Assembly (NCBI GenBank): GCA_947650285.1
Contig: CANTFL010001141.1
Span: forward strand, 62,001 to 126,000
Source of the DNA: Hyaloperonospora brassicae
Lineage: Eukaryota > Oomycota > Peronosporomycetes > Peronosporales > Peronosporaceae
DNA length: 64,000 nt
Reading direction: 5' to 3'
Shown: positions 12,123-27,400 of the stretch, in pieces
How the letters are laid out: every line of letters begins with the position of its first letter
Numbering within the stretch: the stretch's first letter is position 1
Notes under the pieces: model-generated
Seen by the model: only the letters and a program-made list of their open reading frames with translations
What the model was told of the DNA's origin: nothing
Databases searched by the model: none
Made by a program: the position numbers and the translations under genes

Positions 12123-15100
12123 TTACATGAGCATCACTTTTATGACATTAAGCGACTACAGGTTGTCGGGATAGTTGCGCTAATGCTGCATAAAAGTTCT
12201 CTTAGGGTCATTTGTACGTAATTATATTGGCAAATCGAGTGACGCATTTAGAAAGGTATATGCCAACTTTTTAGTGTACAAGCGATATAGATGTGTCGGA
12301 GTACAATAGGCGTAGTGTTGATCATTCAGGCAAGATTCTTCGGTAAACGTGTTGCGTTTTACGTAGGCGTTTAAATTTTCTATTGTTAAATGCATCAGAG
12401 GGTCAATTGAATGTCGATAAGCATTGTGTAGATACTTTTAAGTAGCTTAAAAAAAGATTGGGAATAAATTTTGACCTCAAGCCATGAGCGAAAGTGTACG
12501 ATTCTGGTAGCGAGACCACAAACGAGCTCTACAGACGCCAAAATAATCCGGGACGGACCGGATGACACTTGTTTCATGAATAGTGACAACTTCCCGCATG
12601 AACAACTGTGATCTGCTAATTTTTCCATATATGCGTCTCGTTAAGCTAAGGTGAACTGCGAACACACCTGCATACGCTCGTGTAGATACGGTCGGATTAA
12701 GAAGAGTGTGGCTTGACCACGAAAGTCATCAATCAAAGCAATTTGCTTCTTTACGTGGCTGGAATGACTAGGAGGTTAAAATTATCAATAGCAGTGAAGT
12801 GGTTTAGCAGCGGTCGTAGGCGAGATCTGCCGCAATAGGGATACGTCTTGATACGCTGTGTCGTTCAGATTGTGGCTGTGGACGTCAGTTGTGTCGCTGG
12901 ACCTTTCCGCCTAATAGTGAACTGATAAGAAAGGGTTTCAAATATTGAATATGATATCAATCAAGAGATCACTTCGTACTCAGTATATTTATATATTATG
13001 CTATAAATAGCAACTACTTATGAGAGAGTCGTACAGGTGCTATCAGCTACAGGTTTTTAGTACACCGTCAATTGGTAGGTATCCAATCTACCTTCATGAC
13101 GGGACAGGATCTACACCATTGTATGGCTTCGCTTTGTTCTTGCCAAGGATACGACGAAGAAGCTTATGCGGAAACTTAGCACTGCCGACCACACCGCGTC
13201 CAATAAGTCGAGGAATTACAGCAACCGCCCTCATTATCAGGCGATATGCTAAAAAACATTCGAGATTATTTTCTCGTTTGCAGCCATGACCCGTAAGCCA
13301 TCTTGCAGCCCATGTGTGCTTCCCGATCTGAGCTGCGACCGCCCCGTTGAACATTATATCCACCTGGGACCGGATATTGTCTTCAACCACTGTACTAGGC
13401 CTTTACCACACAACAAGGGCGGCCAGCAATACGAATAATTGCCCTTGAAAGCACATGACGAGGTGATGGCGCGGCGGACTGAGATGGACTTAAGAAAAGA
13501 AGAAATAGGAGTCTTGAGCGCTGAAGTGATAATTTATAATTAATGACAATGGAGACGCCAAAAACATTTTCTCGTCAAAACGTGTATGTCTGTCATTATT
13601 CATCGCTTTGTAGGGGGCGTCTGTCTAAAACAATTGAATGGCTTATTTAATCGCATGACAAAGGTTGGTATTATCTTAAAAATACTGTGCGTATCGGATC
13701 TTATATTTGCTGTTGTATTAATGTTCCACCTTGACCAAAACATACTTGTCTGGCAGCTAATACAATCGAACACGTGGCTTTTTTATAGAGCATACGCCTT
13801 TCCCAAACAAAACAATGCGTGGTTCTGCAGCCTAATGTGAGTACAAATCTTTATTCTTACCAGACAGAAGTCATCATATCTTCACTCATTTTCTTTGAGT
13901 GACATCAGATGATCGTCAACTAGACAGCTCCTTTACAAGACCTTTCAGCGAATAATACAATGAAATTCACATAATAAAATGCGTCTTTTGGCGTCGCAAA
14001 TTTCATCACAGTCAGCTAGGCGTTGGATTGAACCTTAATTTATCGTTTGACAAGCCGTCGATCGAACAAGTACCTTGACGGGCAATTGAACTCCTTTCTA
14101 TATGTAGAGGATCAGAAAAGGGACGTGTTTGACAATGGTACAATTCTATAAAATGTGCGCGCCGAAATGATGACCCAAAATAATCTAGCCTCGACGCTAC
14201 GACATGTCTCGACGTCGACAACAATTCAGTCACGTCATTGAACATCTCACCCAGATTCGGTCGACGCGTACTACGTGACAGTGCACGTTCATTCTTGTAC
14301 AAGGTAAGCGAGATATTTATCAGATGGGAACTTCCATGTAACCATGTGTATCCTAGCTCATTATTAGATGACGGGAGATGCTAACTACACCCGGAATTAT
14401 TGATAAATGTAACGGCGCATAACTTTTTTATAATGTTCATATGGCAACCGTTGTATCACATTCCGGCCATGTCAATTCGAATAGTACAAGATAAGCCAAG
14501 TAGAAATACATTTGTAATATAGCCACATCAATTTTAAAAGAAATGCTTCGTGGTCTGACGCATGATGATGAGCCATTCAACCACCTTAGCTATTGCTTCT
14601 GCCCACTCTACGGTCACTAATGCTGATACTAATTATAACGTCGCTAAAAATCATCGAAACTTTCCATGCTGATGCTGGAACTAATTCTGCCGCCGCATAT
14701 CTCTCATTAAAGTGCACAGAATCTTCACTGGTCGGCTCTTTTGACAGTCAAAAGACGGTTGTAGAGGCTTTATGGCCGTATGTTGTACTCCGAAGCTTGA
14801 TATTAATAAATTCTGAGCTGTTCGATTGGTAGTAAGCGCAATTTTCTCACATATTTGCAGCAAAAACTTTTATACGAAGTCCCACATTCGGCAAACGTCT
14901 ATGCGAGATCGCGAAACAAAAAAGGTATGCTGTTGATAGGATCTCGCAGTTATGTAATAAAAGCACTCCGCAGAAGAAAGTGCCTGGTCAACGCTTTTAC
15001 TGGACAACTGATATACCGGCCACTCTCGTTGAATCAGCAAGCTCATGATCTTAGCTCCACCGTCGTCGCGACGTGCGAGGCAAAAAATTTACCCTATTAG

Positions 15101-18100
15101 TTCTAATTTGTCCATATGCCTTAAATTGTAGCTTCTTTAATAGTGTGTGTGCGTGTCGAAGTCTTATACATTATGTGCTTATCTGTTATTTTTGTCTATG
15201 TGTAATTTTAATGGTTTATTGTTAACGTGTTGAAATAGGGGATTGGTGTCCTTATAAATGCCAAGGATGTCCACAATATCGTTTAGAAGGCAGATAGAAG
15301 GGCATATCGTGGATAATTAAAGTGGAAAGCTCTGCTGCGGCACAGGAAGGACCGGTATTTTGTTTCACGGTTGCCGTGTAAAGCTGCGGGTGCATTTAAA
15401 TAAGCGTATTCTGCCATTTAATTTCATTAGCGTCGCCCCTTTATGCTACACGTGTTTTTTTGATTTCTTTTGTCCGAGAAATTTTTATGACGTAGCCTAG
15501 ATGCATCAACATTGTTTTTATACAAACATAAAGTCTAATGGATAGGCGCCGATGTATTTAGCAATATAGCCCGGTGTATATAGCCTCTCTCTTTTATGAA
15601 ATGGTGAAGTATCAAACCGATTTTATGCGCCATCATGCTGCAGAAGCATGTGTTGTCGAAGCTCGTAGTTTATCATGCAAAAACTTTGCGAAGTCTAGTT
15701 AAATGGCCAATGAAGAGCGCCACGCAGTAGTCCACATCAGTAAATTTAAGACGATTTTCCGATTTCTGAAGCTTTCTATATTCCTGCGAGATCCCAGTCT
15801 CAATATTAGGGGTAGTACGCATTTTAAAAATCGGTGCCGGACTCAAGCTCTTACTACCCATGTTTCAAAATAAAATATACGATTGCAACCTTTTTTGTGG
15901 CACTTTTCTAATCCAGTCATGGTGGAAAAGGAACTGTTTTTGGTTATTAACCAGTGGTCTTAATTGTTTTACGAGTCAATCGTACTACCTAGATTGGAAG
16001 ACTGATGCATTCAGTTGCGGACGCAAATAACTAGATGGTCAGCTGAACGACGCATCAACTAGAATCCGTCGCGTACATGGCGGAAAGGCCGCCTTGTCTG
16101 CTGATATTATCAATTGAAGACAAAGAATGCTCTCGACAGATGCACCATTGTCACATCTGGCGCATCGTCTTACGTCTTTCGCGACTTTCAGTTTTTGCCA
16201 CGTACAACGATCGTTGCTAGCGTCAAAATGTCGAGATCGGCCGCTCGTTGCTCTCCTAAATCGATGCTTGGATTGTGTCACGTGCGTCGAGTCCTAAGTA
16301 ACACATTGAGCATGACCGGTTTGCAGGCCCGGTTTGCACTGTATAAGCATTTTTTAGTCTATCTTTCCAAGCACTTGACATTTGCATCACCACGAATACA
16401 ATTAAAATATCTTCACGAACTGTTTTACCCCTATTTGTTTCCAGATATGACAGTGTAGCTTGTTATCATGACACCAGCCATCATCACCGCAATTGTATAC
16501 ACGAAATTGCGGCTGCGAAAGATTCTTTATGTCAAAAGAAAATGCCAAACATGCGCTTTTCCTTTTAGCCCAGGAACCGCTCTTGACGGACAGGAGACTA
16601 TCTAATGCGAATCAGTGTCTCAATATCCTCGAATTTAACTTTGCGGCTGCACACCTATGTGTTACCGTCAGATATTGCTATGCTCGTGTTTATTCCGCGC
16701 GCGCGGGATTTAGCTGATCAATAATCGAAAATGGACATGGAGTAAGCAGGTTTTAACATTTTATGTCAAGAGGCTTTTACTAAATATTTAATGTCGTTTC
16801 AATACGCTGACATCGATCAATAAAAAATAAGGGAAACAAGCCCTTAAGCTTTGCATCTGATGATGCGCTTCGCTAGCAAATTAATCATCTCTTTTTAAGC
16901 TAGTATCAGAATTGAATGATCGGAAATGGTGGCGGAAGGCTATTTGTCCTTTGTTAATTGGTCTATAGACAATATCGCTGAAGTTGTCTGGTGAAATTAC
17001 ACATTTGTCGGCGTTGTGAGTGTGCAGCAGAATGTAATGAAGGATATGAGAGAAATCAAATGATCGTAGTGCGGGTTTAGAACAACAAGGCGGTGCCAAT
17101 TGCATAAGATTAATAAAGGGGAGGGTAAAAGTACGGAGCTGCATATCTAGCTGAGCGAGGGACAATAGACTCAGCTTACTTTTATTCGTATTCTGAATTT
17201 ATTGACAAATAGATGTTAAGCACATAAACTTTTTTATAGTGCTCCTTAAAAAGTAAGCTAAGTGAGAAGCGATCCATTCATTTGTTGAACTTCGAACGAT
17301 ACCGACTCATTGTTTAATTAGTACATTATAAAGTCATACTTCGACCAAAACATGTAAATTTGTATTTTAATAGGACAACCTGCTCTTACGTCGCCACTTC
17401 CACAGCAAACCTACCTTAAATTTTATAATGTACAGCAGTGCAAACAAGACAACTTTGAACCAAGGCAGTGATGATAGTAATGTCAATACAATCGATATTA
17501 TAAGATATCGCCAAAGCGCCGATGGTGTCTTTTATTTATGAAAGCTCGTCGGTATCGGTCGTATTTGTGTTAATCTGATTCTTTATGGCGTCCGATTAAG
17601 CAGTGGTCGCTGAAGCGTTTGTAAGATTTGAATTTAGCATTAAAGCACGAATAAATTGCAATTTCTTTCATCATCTTGAGATGTACGGATTGCATATAGT
17701 AGGACGTGTACATATTACCTTGAGTGACGTACAAACTTACATATTACAATATGCTGCCACTATAGGCACATTGAATACATAGTTTTAACCTACAGAATCA
17801 CAATTACAAAACGAACACCATCATCACTGGCTTACTTATATACAATATTAGGAGTAAATAGTGTACGAATTCACGAAATTGTAGGAAGAACCATTAGCCG
17901 TGCCTTATAGTAAATGATCATATTGTCATTCTCTTTTAATTCATTATTGAATTTTAATAAAATTGCTTGAACCTAATGGGGTTTGTTATTTTTCGTGACC
18001 TTCTTTATTATGTCGTTCCAGTTATTTTACATTCGATATAGTATATGATGCAGTACTAATCTAGGTAGATTATATATGATTATTGATCTTCGTTTCTATC

Positions 18101-21100
18101 AAAAATCAATAAAAAAGACGCAATGTCTTTTCACCAGTGTTATCGCCTTAATCTTACCAACTTAGCTAATAAAACTACCCTGTCAAGGCATACAATAAGA
18201 TACAACAGTACTTTTTATCCTACTAAAGTAGGAGGCAGTGTTATTTAACATAACACTGCATATCAATATTATAAAAATGTTAGGATCTTTGCTCCATCAC
18301 TGCGATAATTACAAGGGTGATTAGGCGTACGAAGCTATTGATATCTTAGGTCACTAGACTTAAGTGAGTATTTAAAGCCTCCGGATTTTTTAGTCTTTAA
18401 TCTCTTGCATGGCCCAACATCCATTTTTTTTCTAGAAGGGTTTTATATGGTGCTGATCGAACATCGCCTTATTAATCAAGTCGTTGCCATGTCTAAAACG
18501 CACTGTCATTATTGCATATTATACAAATCACAATATAATATATCAAACCCTTTTTTAAAGGATTAGTTAATTTTACTTTAAAATTTGCGGGTATGGAAAT
18601 GGCACATCTATCAAATATTATTGTTTAATGCATACAACTACATATACATTGCTTTGTTCTTTTTACTCATTCTTTGAATGTCTGTTTATCTGTTTTCTTC
18701 TAATGACGCATATGTGTATCGTTAACATTGGATGAATATTTCTTACTTACTCGATGAAAAGGGTTTTGTCTGTCATAGCAGCTTCGTAATGTGACTCGTG
18801 TTTACCAATAATCCTTATTGAATATACTAAGTTTATCTGATAATCAGTAGACACCACATTTTGGTCAGACCCAGGGTCCCTTTTACTTTTGTGTTGATAA
18901 AGAAGTGGAATTGCGTACGAGCGCTGATGACGACATATACCAAATATTAATAAATTTTCTACAGAAGTGTCAAAGTCAATCTTAAAGGAAATTGTATATA
19001 CAAATAAAAGAATGTGATATACTTTTGAGCATGCGTAAAGAAAGATTTGATACCGATATGCATTCCCATTTGTCGACAAAGTGTAAAATTCCAGTCGGGC
19101 CGAATATGCTGTATATCGTGCAAACATTGGCGCAAAACCACCTATCGGGTTCAATATTGAGATGATCAGGCGTTTGCTGAACCGGATATTTATATGTTAA
19201 AGGCAAGTAATGTATTTGATGTGAATCAGACATAAAAAATGGAACATGTGGGAGATGCATCGGATTAGTCTAGATGGTAAAGGTGGGCGTTTAACTTCCC
19301 GAACCGTATTATTAACGATTTGCAACTATTTTTTTATTGCCGGCATAGTAGCTCGTAATGATCACCCATGCTTCTGAGAGTTTATCAACCTTGCTCTTAC
19401 ACTATTTAAAACAATATTACGTGAATTAGATCATAATCTTCAAAGCCTGATGTTTTGTTAACTGTTTCAGTACTCATATAAATAAATTAAATATTAATAA
19501 ATATCTTTTGTGTCATAGAAAAACGTGATACAAATTTTTATATTTAAGTAGTGTCTCCTTTTTGATAGTCCTTCGTTGTAATATTGGTTTCATTCTTACT
19601 TAGTTTACTCTTGTTGAAAAAAGTCCTGTCGATAAAGACGCTTAATTATCTTGTCAAATGGGATGTCCACCTCAAAAATTTAAAGTATCCGTGTATCAAT
19701 GAAACCAATTGATCTTTTCCAGCGCGCAAAAAATCTCTTAATGTGATCGCCAACCGTTTAGTAGGTTACTCATCAAATGGTTATTATTGAGTTAGTTTAC
19801 CTATGCAGCTTTAACTAATTGTGGACTTCATGTTCATTACAATTGTGATTACTATCAAAGTTTGCGGTTCTTAGCTACCCTTACATGTCATACCAGCATA
19901 AAAAAATCAAGTACGCACATAGTTATTTCAGCGCGCGCTCTAGCTAAGGTGTGCATTATATTTATATTGATATTAAATTCATTTGCGTTTATCAAGGCTT
20001 TGAGTACATATGTACTTAATTATAAATTTAGAGTTATTTATCGTTCGAGCAATAGGGCTATCCACAATTATTTTTACGCCAGTGATATATCTTTCCAGCC
20101 ACCACGTCTTTTTAATATTCCAAATTTCCAGATTCAACCATTTTCTAATAATATAATTGAAAATACGAGCACAAACATCTTTATAAAAAAGTGTTCACAG
20201 TGGCACGTTACGCTGAATATGTCATACGCTTTGCATTGTACCTCTATTCAAATTCGATCCTGTTTGACGGTAAATCGCTCTCACAAAGGTCAGTAATTAC
20301 CGCCAGTAATCGCATTTTGAAATTTATATGTATACAACAGCTGATTTGTAGTTCAATATTTTTGTATCATCTTAATTCATCTGATATTAAGTGTTTTTTA
20401 TAGTGATATGTGATCAGTACCACCCTGCATCTTTTTACACCGATATAAATTTGATGTTATAAATTCCTACATAACTTAATGGCAGCACACACATTGATGA
20501 GACTTTATATGGTCCGTATTTTCGATTATCAAGAATACTAGAAATGCAACTCACTTGTTCGATTCAAATTCGTTGAGGAAATGTCTTTTGCCCAGTCCGT
20601 GATATACATATTTGCTATTTATGGTAGCACAAATAAAATCAGAATGCAGAATTCGATGTCTATTAATTTCTTTCGAACAAAATTTGTCAATTAATGACTA
20701 ATATATAAGAAATTTACACAAATTTAGATGTTCAACGAAAAGATGTTGCTGTATTTTTGCATGCAACATTATACGATTACTTAAGTTTTTACTTTTTGTT
20801 ATATATTAAACCATCTATTTGATTTACGTCGCACACATACAGGGTAATCACAAATAGCAAATTTCGTAAAGAACCTGAAAACCTATTGGATGTGCCTGAG
20901 GACAAAGCCTACTAGATTTATAAAATTGATTTTATATTTATCTGTTTATAAGGCCGGTCACCTTTATATAGCCAGTCTATTTTAATTTACTGCGCGGTGT
21001 TTTGTAAGCTCAGAATTTAAAGGAGCGGAAAAAAGATTCATATGTGCGACAAAATAGATGGATGCGCTATATTTAAATAGCACGCATTGGCACGATAAAC

Positions 21101-24100
21101 GGCCCGATTACCGTTTGAATCACATAGTTATATTTATGAAAGAGATAGAAAATTATTATCTGATACTGAATTGATTAACAACGTAGCGAACTGCTGCAAC
21201 CGGCTCTAAATCATTTGTAAAAAAAAGGTTGGGCTATTCTAAATCATAACAAATGCTGTTTAATTTGATAATATTTGGAGCTGTATTTTAAAACACATTA
21301 TAAACAGAATTACATTGACATTAAATTAGGATTTTAAAAAGGATTTACAACTATAACGAAGTCGACTTATGTAAACATTTTTAAGGGTCTTTATTTATAT
21401 ATGGATAGGTCTTTTACGCGTGGACGAGTTATTATTAGCCTGTGCTAGATTTCTATCCACAATAACCTGACCCGCCAAAAAAACAGACCACGTCTTACGT
21501 TGAAATGGGCTGAAAAGGTTGTTGTAGTATCACCATTAAAGTTTGTGAATTTTAGGACATCGATAATATATAAATAATAACTTTTTTATGTTTAAGGTCA
21601 AGTCGTTGACGAGGAAATGAACAAAATATCGAATTCAACAATTCGGTTGTGGTATGCCAAGCACTTTTCTCAGCTAGCAATAGTAGAAAAGTTTCCTCAC
21701 ACTAAATAGACAAGTTAGCAATTGGTATAACTTCAGCGTGGAAGATTATAACTTGTATCAATATAAGGTATTCGTAATGATTAAATTGTAGGTGAGCTAT
21801 ATTTTTAAAAAGACACATCAACATATTTGCTTTAATTGCTCGTCTGTTTAAAATGAACCCGTATCTGGATAATATAGGGGGCGTATGTCTACATTTGGTT
21901 ACATGTAAGAAATTTGCGCACCGTTAAGCATACAGAAAGTCATAACCCAAAATTTTGTAATGTTAATCTGGGAAAAGACATAGCTTTGTCTAAGAAGGTC
22001 AGCTTAAAAGAATGTTAAGCAAAAGGCACATCATATGTGTAACTGAAAAATTTAATAAAAGAGAACAAGGTAATTTTAAGTGTGTGTTGCTGGTAAATAA
22101 CAAATTATGAAAACAAGGGTGTTTATATCATGGCAATCCAAACGCTGCCATAAAAGTAGAGATCTTGATGATATTTAATGATATATTGCTGTTTTAAATG
22201 CTATACTGAATGCCCATTAGATATATTAAATACTCCGGTGAAGCACTAATGACAATTCCGCACTTATATTATGATCCACTACACCAGGATAGATACTTTT
22301 GTATATATGTATGGTATCAAGTAAAGACAAATTTTGTTGATGCTGCATCGTTCATATTGACCTTTCGATACTTATCGATCAAAAATGATTATCGCACGCG
22401 TTGGTGCGTATTATAGAAGACTAATACATTTGTATTACACGAAAATCTGTTGTCGAGAGTCGCAACAACAATTATATAGATACAGCATGATCTCATCTTA
22501 ATTTGCAGGCGAACATTTGATAATTTGTTTGTCGATATGGTAATTACGAGTGATTGGTAGATATGTTATACCTCAAGCATTTTTGTAAATTATATATTTA
22601 TTGCATAATAAATTAAAGAGCATTGACATCGGCAAGGTTATGCGTCGATCTTTTTTCATAAAAATTGGTATGTAAACAGATTTATTTGAACTAAAATAAT
22701 GCGCAATAAATGAGCAGTGAGCAATCTAATTTTTGAACACTGTCAAGTATCATGTCTTGAAATATATTCTTTTTGTTACTAGTGCGACCATAAATGGTAC
22801 CATAACGCAAGCCCGAAGCTTCATATCCGCACAATTGCCGCGTTCGTTTGGAGCAAGACGGTTTTACCAAACGAATCATTCGTATTGTTGTGTATATCTA
22901 GCTAAGATTGCACTATGATAATTAACGTGCTAATTTGAGCACTTGTACGGCACTTCGCGGTGTTGTCGCAAATAGGCTGTATATGCCACATAGTATGACA
23001 CATGTAAATTGAAAATATTTAAAGCGGCTTTCTGTCTTAACATGTTTCGCACAGAGGCTATTTATTGTATTTGTCATTTAAGTCAGCTTATAAATTAAAA
23101 GTAATAAAAAAACGTTCAAAGCAATGGCGCTATACAGTTTACCAGGATATCAGTAATTTTTGGTTATACGTACCCTGACCGCTAGCCTATATAAATGAAG
23201 AGTTTTATAAAAATATAAGCCGTATTGACTCTTTGCGATATAAATTATTATTTAATATCATATGATGCTTTTCACTTGACTGCAAAAATGTGTTGATTAA
23301 TAAGTAGTTTTTTATGGTCTTGTATTTTAAAAAGGGAGCTTGGACCATTACAATTTGTTGGTGTTACATCAATTCGACGCTGTTAATGAGTATCGACCTA
23401 AGAAACTATGCAAGATTTTTGCTTCTGATTTTTCTGATATTTTATTTAACTATTTGTACATTTATATGGCAAAGTCGTTCCCAAGGTTTAGTTCTTATAA
23501 CCAAAATACCAAGGGTATCACATAAACGTGATAAAACTTATTACTTCGATAGAATTAGTTTAGAATATATAGTCGTATTAATGGTAGAATTTAATCGATT
23601 TACCAAAATTTGATGGCATCGGTTTATGGAGATCGTGACAGTATTATTGTCATATTTGATACATACACAGAGCCGCTAGGACATTTTTGTGCAATGCCTA
23701 AGTTTTAGGTGAAGCTCATTTATAAAGAAACCTTGCAAGTCGCCATTTGTCTCTTTGCGATCAGCTTTCTGTATATAATATTGCACGTAAAGTTCACTGT
23801 CTTGCTGCTCAGTATACTTATTATCTTGCATTATAATTGTTCACAATGTTTTTGAGGCTTTCCCACTGTCTCACGTCTATCTATAGCTCAACTATTGAAA
23901 ACAACGTCGATTGAAGACTAAATCAGAAAAATTAGCAGGCTAAACCTACCTACGTTTTTTGGTTGTTTTGAGGTTTACGTAATTTAAAAAAACACTTGTT
24001 ACTGACTCTCTTCAAATTTGACTGTTCTATACGTGCAAAAGCTTTAAGTTATCAAACTAATTTCCTATGAAGCACTATCTTTTGAATCGAACCAAATCCA

Positions 24101-24389
24101 ATATTTGATAAGATAGCGAATCCTTCTCATTCAAAACCTATTAACAATCGATGTTGTAAAGCATCTTGTGATCTACTTATGGAGTTAATTTCCATGGTTC
24201 CTTATGTTTGTGTCAAAAGCGCTTACTAACATATATCTGTTTTTATACACATATACTAAAACGTCATATACAACGCCCAATTAAAATTGTTAATTGGTTA
24301 TTGGTCAATGCATAAGTTTTTGTTGAATATCAGGGTAAATTATTGTATAAAAAATTTGTAACTGCATTGGCATAAATTCTCAAGTTTTT

Positions 24390-24478
24390 ACCGACCCATA
24401 ATAAGGGTTTATTAAATAAAATAAAAAATGATTTCTGATAAGCCTCCTTTTATGATGAGGAAGCCTTAATGGGTCGGG
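24390..24478. repeat. Short inverted-repeat (MITE-like) unit
   Basis: CCGACCCAT near 24390 is mirrored by ATGGGTCGG near 24470, and both arms continue into an AAGG/CCTT pair, giving arms of about 14 bp around a very AT-rich centre of about 60 bp. It could fold as a hairpin or be a tiny miniature inverted-repeat element. No target duplication is clear. Confidence 0.5.
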
Positions 24479-27400
24479 ACACTACATTACTATTTTTTTA
24501 ATGCGGTATACACAAATCCTAGAGGTAAACTGGTGCATTGTTTGGCTAAGTACAGACATGAGTTTAATTGCCCTGACTAGCCGATACTACACGGCAGTCT
24601 AAGTTTGCTCAACGGTTTTAAATTTGCGTCTTTACCTGGTACACATTCACGTACGAATAAGGAAATCGGTCATGCAAACTTTTGCGTCGGCAAATCAAAT
24701 AAGGCATTCGACTACGAGGCTTTTTCAAAGCCGAGCGCTGTGATGACATTTGTAATTATTTATCAAATTTAAAGATTATCAATTACAGCATTCTTTGAAG
24801 ACTCTAAACGTTATCTGCAATCTGACAATTTTGCTTGCACTTGCGAGTGCACAATGTAAATATATTACGAGTCGATTATTAGCCCGTATCTCATTCTAAG
24901 ATGAAGTACATCAATTAAACTTTCGATTGAGACGATGATTCCTGTCCCAGAAAATGCTTTTGTAGCTTCTACGTGTTTTAGCAAAGGCATCTGGCACATC
25001 ATTACTTGTCTTGATACCCAATAATAGCGTTATATATTTTCATAGAATTATTCATACATTTTTGCTAACAACTCCTCGTTGTTCTATCACTTTTGTCCAA
25101 AACATCAAAGATTGACAAAAATAAAACATGTAGGTCATTTGTCATGATGACATGAATCACTAGAGCTCATATCTAAACGACGCTTGTTGAACGAGAATTT
25201 TCAAGATATGATAAATTTTAAATTTATGTTTGAACGTAATTTTAATAGTTGAGTAAAAATAATTATCTACCATTTCCGGGTGACATCTTTATATGCGCAA
25301 CACAATCTCTATGTATGGTATATTATCATGGTTTAAGGTAAAGAAGTATAAAAACGATCAATTTGAAACATAGTATTTTCTATTTGTTGTTGATTATGAA
25401 ATAATATCAAAATCACCTTTTTCGCTATGCTTCTTCGTCCTTGTAGGTTTCACTTATATCTTTAAAGTTTAAGTATAATTAAATTATTATCGACCGTGCT
25501 ACGTGTACTCTCCCCATCTTCTACATTAGAATCATGTATACTTTGAAAACGGTCGTCATAGATCCGGACGAGCGGTAACGTATTAAGTTTTTGTCATGAT
25601 CGATTTTGTAAAATTGACGCTACCAGTATCAATTTAGTATATAATAAACTTAATCTATATGACTCACAAATTTTCTATTAAATACTAAAATTTGTCGCGC
25701 GTCGTTCGAGCCCGCATGTGGATTTAATTCGGCCAAAAGACAGGCTACAAAGTGATATGAATTAAACGGCTGTCCTGTATGTTAGGAATCATAGATCAAA
25801 TTATTTACGTAATGCATTGCACACGAACGAATGCACTGCATTTACTGAATGAAAATATTTAACTGTAATGTTGTCGCTGGTTGCATAAATTCTTCGACTA
25901 ACATATGCACAACTGATTATATTCATATTAAAGTTGTGCTGTAAAGATCGTTAGACGGCTATTCATGCGACTTTATAAGTGTCAAGGGATGATGTTGCCT
26001 TCGTACTACCTAGTCTAGATCTTAGTCCTTTGAGAAACAATATCAAACTTTATGGTTCTTAAATGGTTTAGTTCGAGTAAGAGGTCGCGTACTGATAGTG
26101 CTGACGTACCATATTTAGATGGAGTAGCGCATAGGTACCCTATGTATTTAGTTTGTTTTGCATTAGTAATCGGCTTGGGACAGCCTATAAAAATCGACTA
26201 ATGTATTCAGGTAGTAATTTACTTTTACTTACAAAAACTACTCACTAAGATAAATACAATTATTTGCCATGTAGCTAAGTGTCGTATAGACAGCTTAGCA
26301 TAAAATGAATATTCTTTACGATATAACGGCATTTCGATTTGATTGTTGATGAAATTTTAAGATACGCTCGGTTGTGTCTTATGTTTAGAACCCCTTACTT
26401 TTAGACACTGTATCGTCTTAACGACCCCTTACCACTTATTTGCCTACACGATCGATATCTCATGAGATCTGTCTGATGCTGGGAAAAATGTTCTTGTGAA
26501 CGCTTCATGATTATTAACTACTCCATGTCATATACTTGAATAACCATATTGCCTGGTGTGGGGGACGTGGCTTTGTAAAAACGAAACTAGAGTGCAACCC
26601 GAACACCTATTCGCGGGTATAAGCCACATTTAATATAAATACAGCGGAAATTTTACTCCTAATGAACCGCGAGGTATTGCCCGTACCAAACGACTGATCT
26701 GATCCTGTCCCATTGCATTCCACAAGTTGCTTACAATATAATCTTGTATATGAGCTTATATCTCCTACTGTGCATAATACATTGCAATCACATCGCCGCA
26801 ACATCGATAGCTTAAATCAATTTTATAAAGAGGCTAAATATTTGTAGTAATGCGTCAGCAAAATATTTGCTTTTATTAAATATGAAATGCTTTTGATATA
26901 AACAGTATGTATCATCTGACTTTCCTTGTTTTAGAGTCACAAGTTCAACGGTTTTGCGACCTTCGAAATTAATAATCGTAGACAGAGTCAAATAAAACGA
27001 TGTAATAACGCGATAATGAGATTGTTTAAGGATGCAATGACGTCTTGTATCTACGAAAATCGCAAATACGTAATGCTAGCGCAAAACATTTGATGGCCTG
27101 GATAGTTAATCCTGATATAGATCATTAATCAAGTCTGTAACTAAGATCAATTACCTTTGCTTCAAGGGCTATATTGCGGAAAGTATAAAATAAAATGGAA
27201 ATTATGCGAGGCTGGAGAATAGGTGCATGCCCTTGACATCTTCTACTAAAAAAAGGAAAATGCTAGGTAATATGGGCAAATTTAGGAGGGATCGATGCAT
27301 TGTCTACGGAGCTCTAAATAAAATAAATTATATAATTTAAATATTGATTTTGTTGCTGTGTTGCTTATTTTTGTTAAACTCCTTACGTCCATCAAAATTT

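Noticed and set aside
19862..20296. 144-codon frame in the AT-rich stretch
   Set aside because: Composition (Ile, Asn, Phe, Ser) is that of translated AT-rich DNA and no domain is seen.
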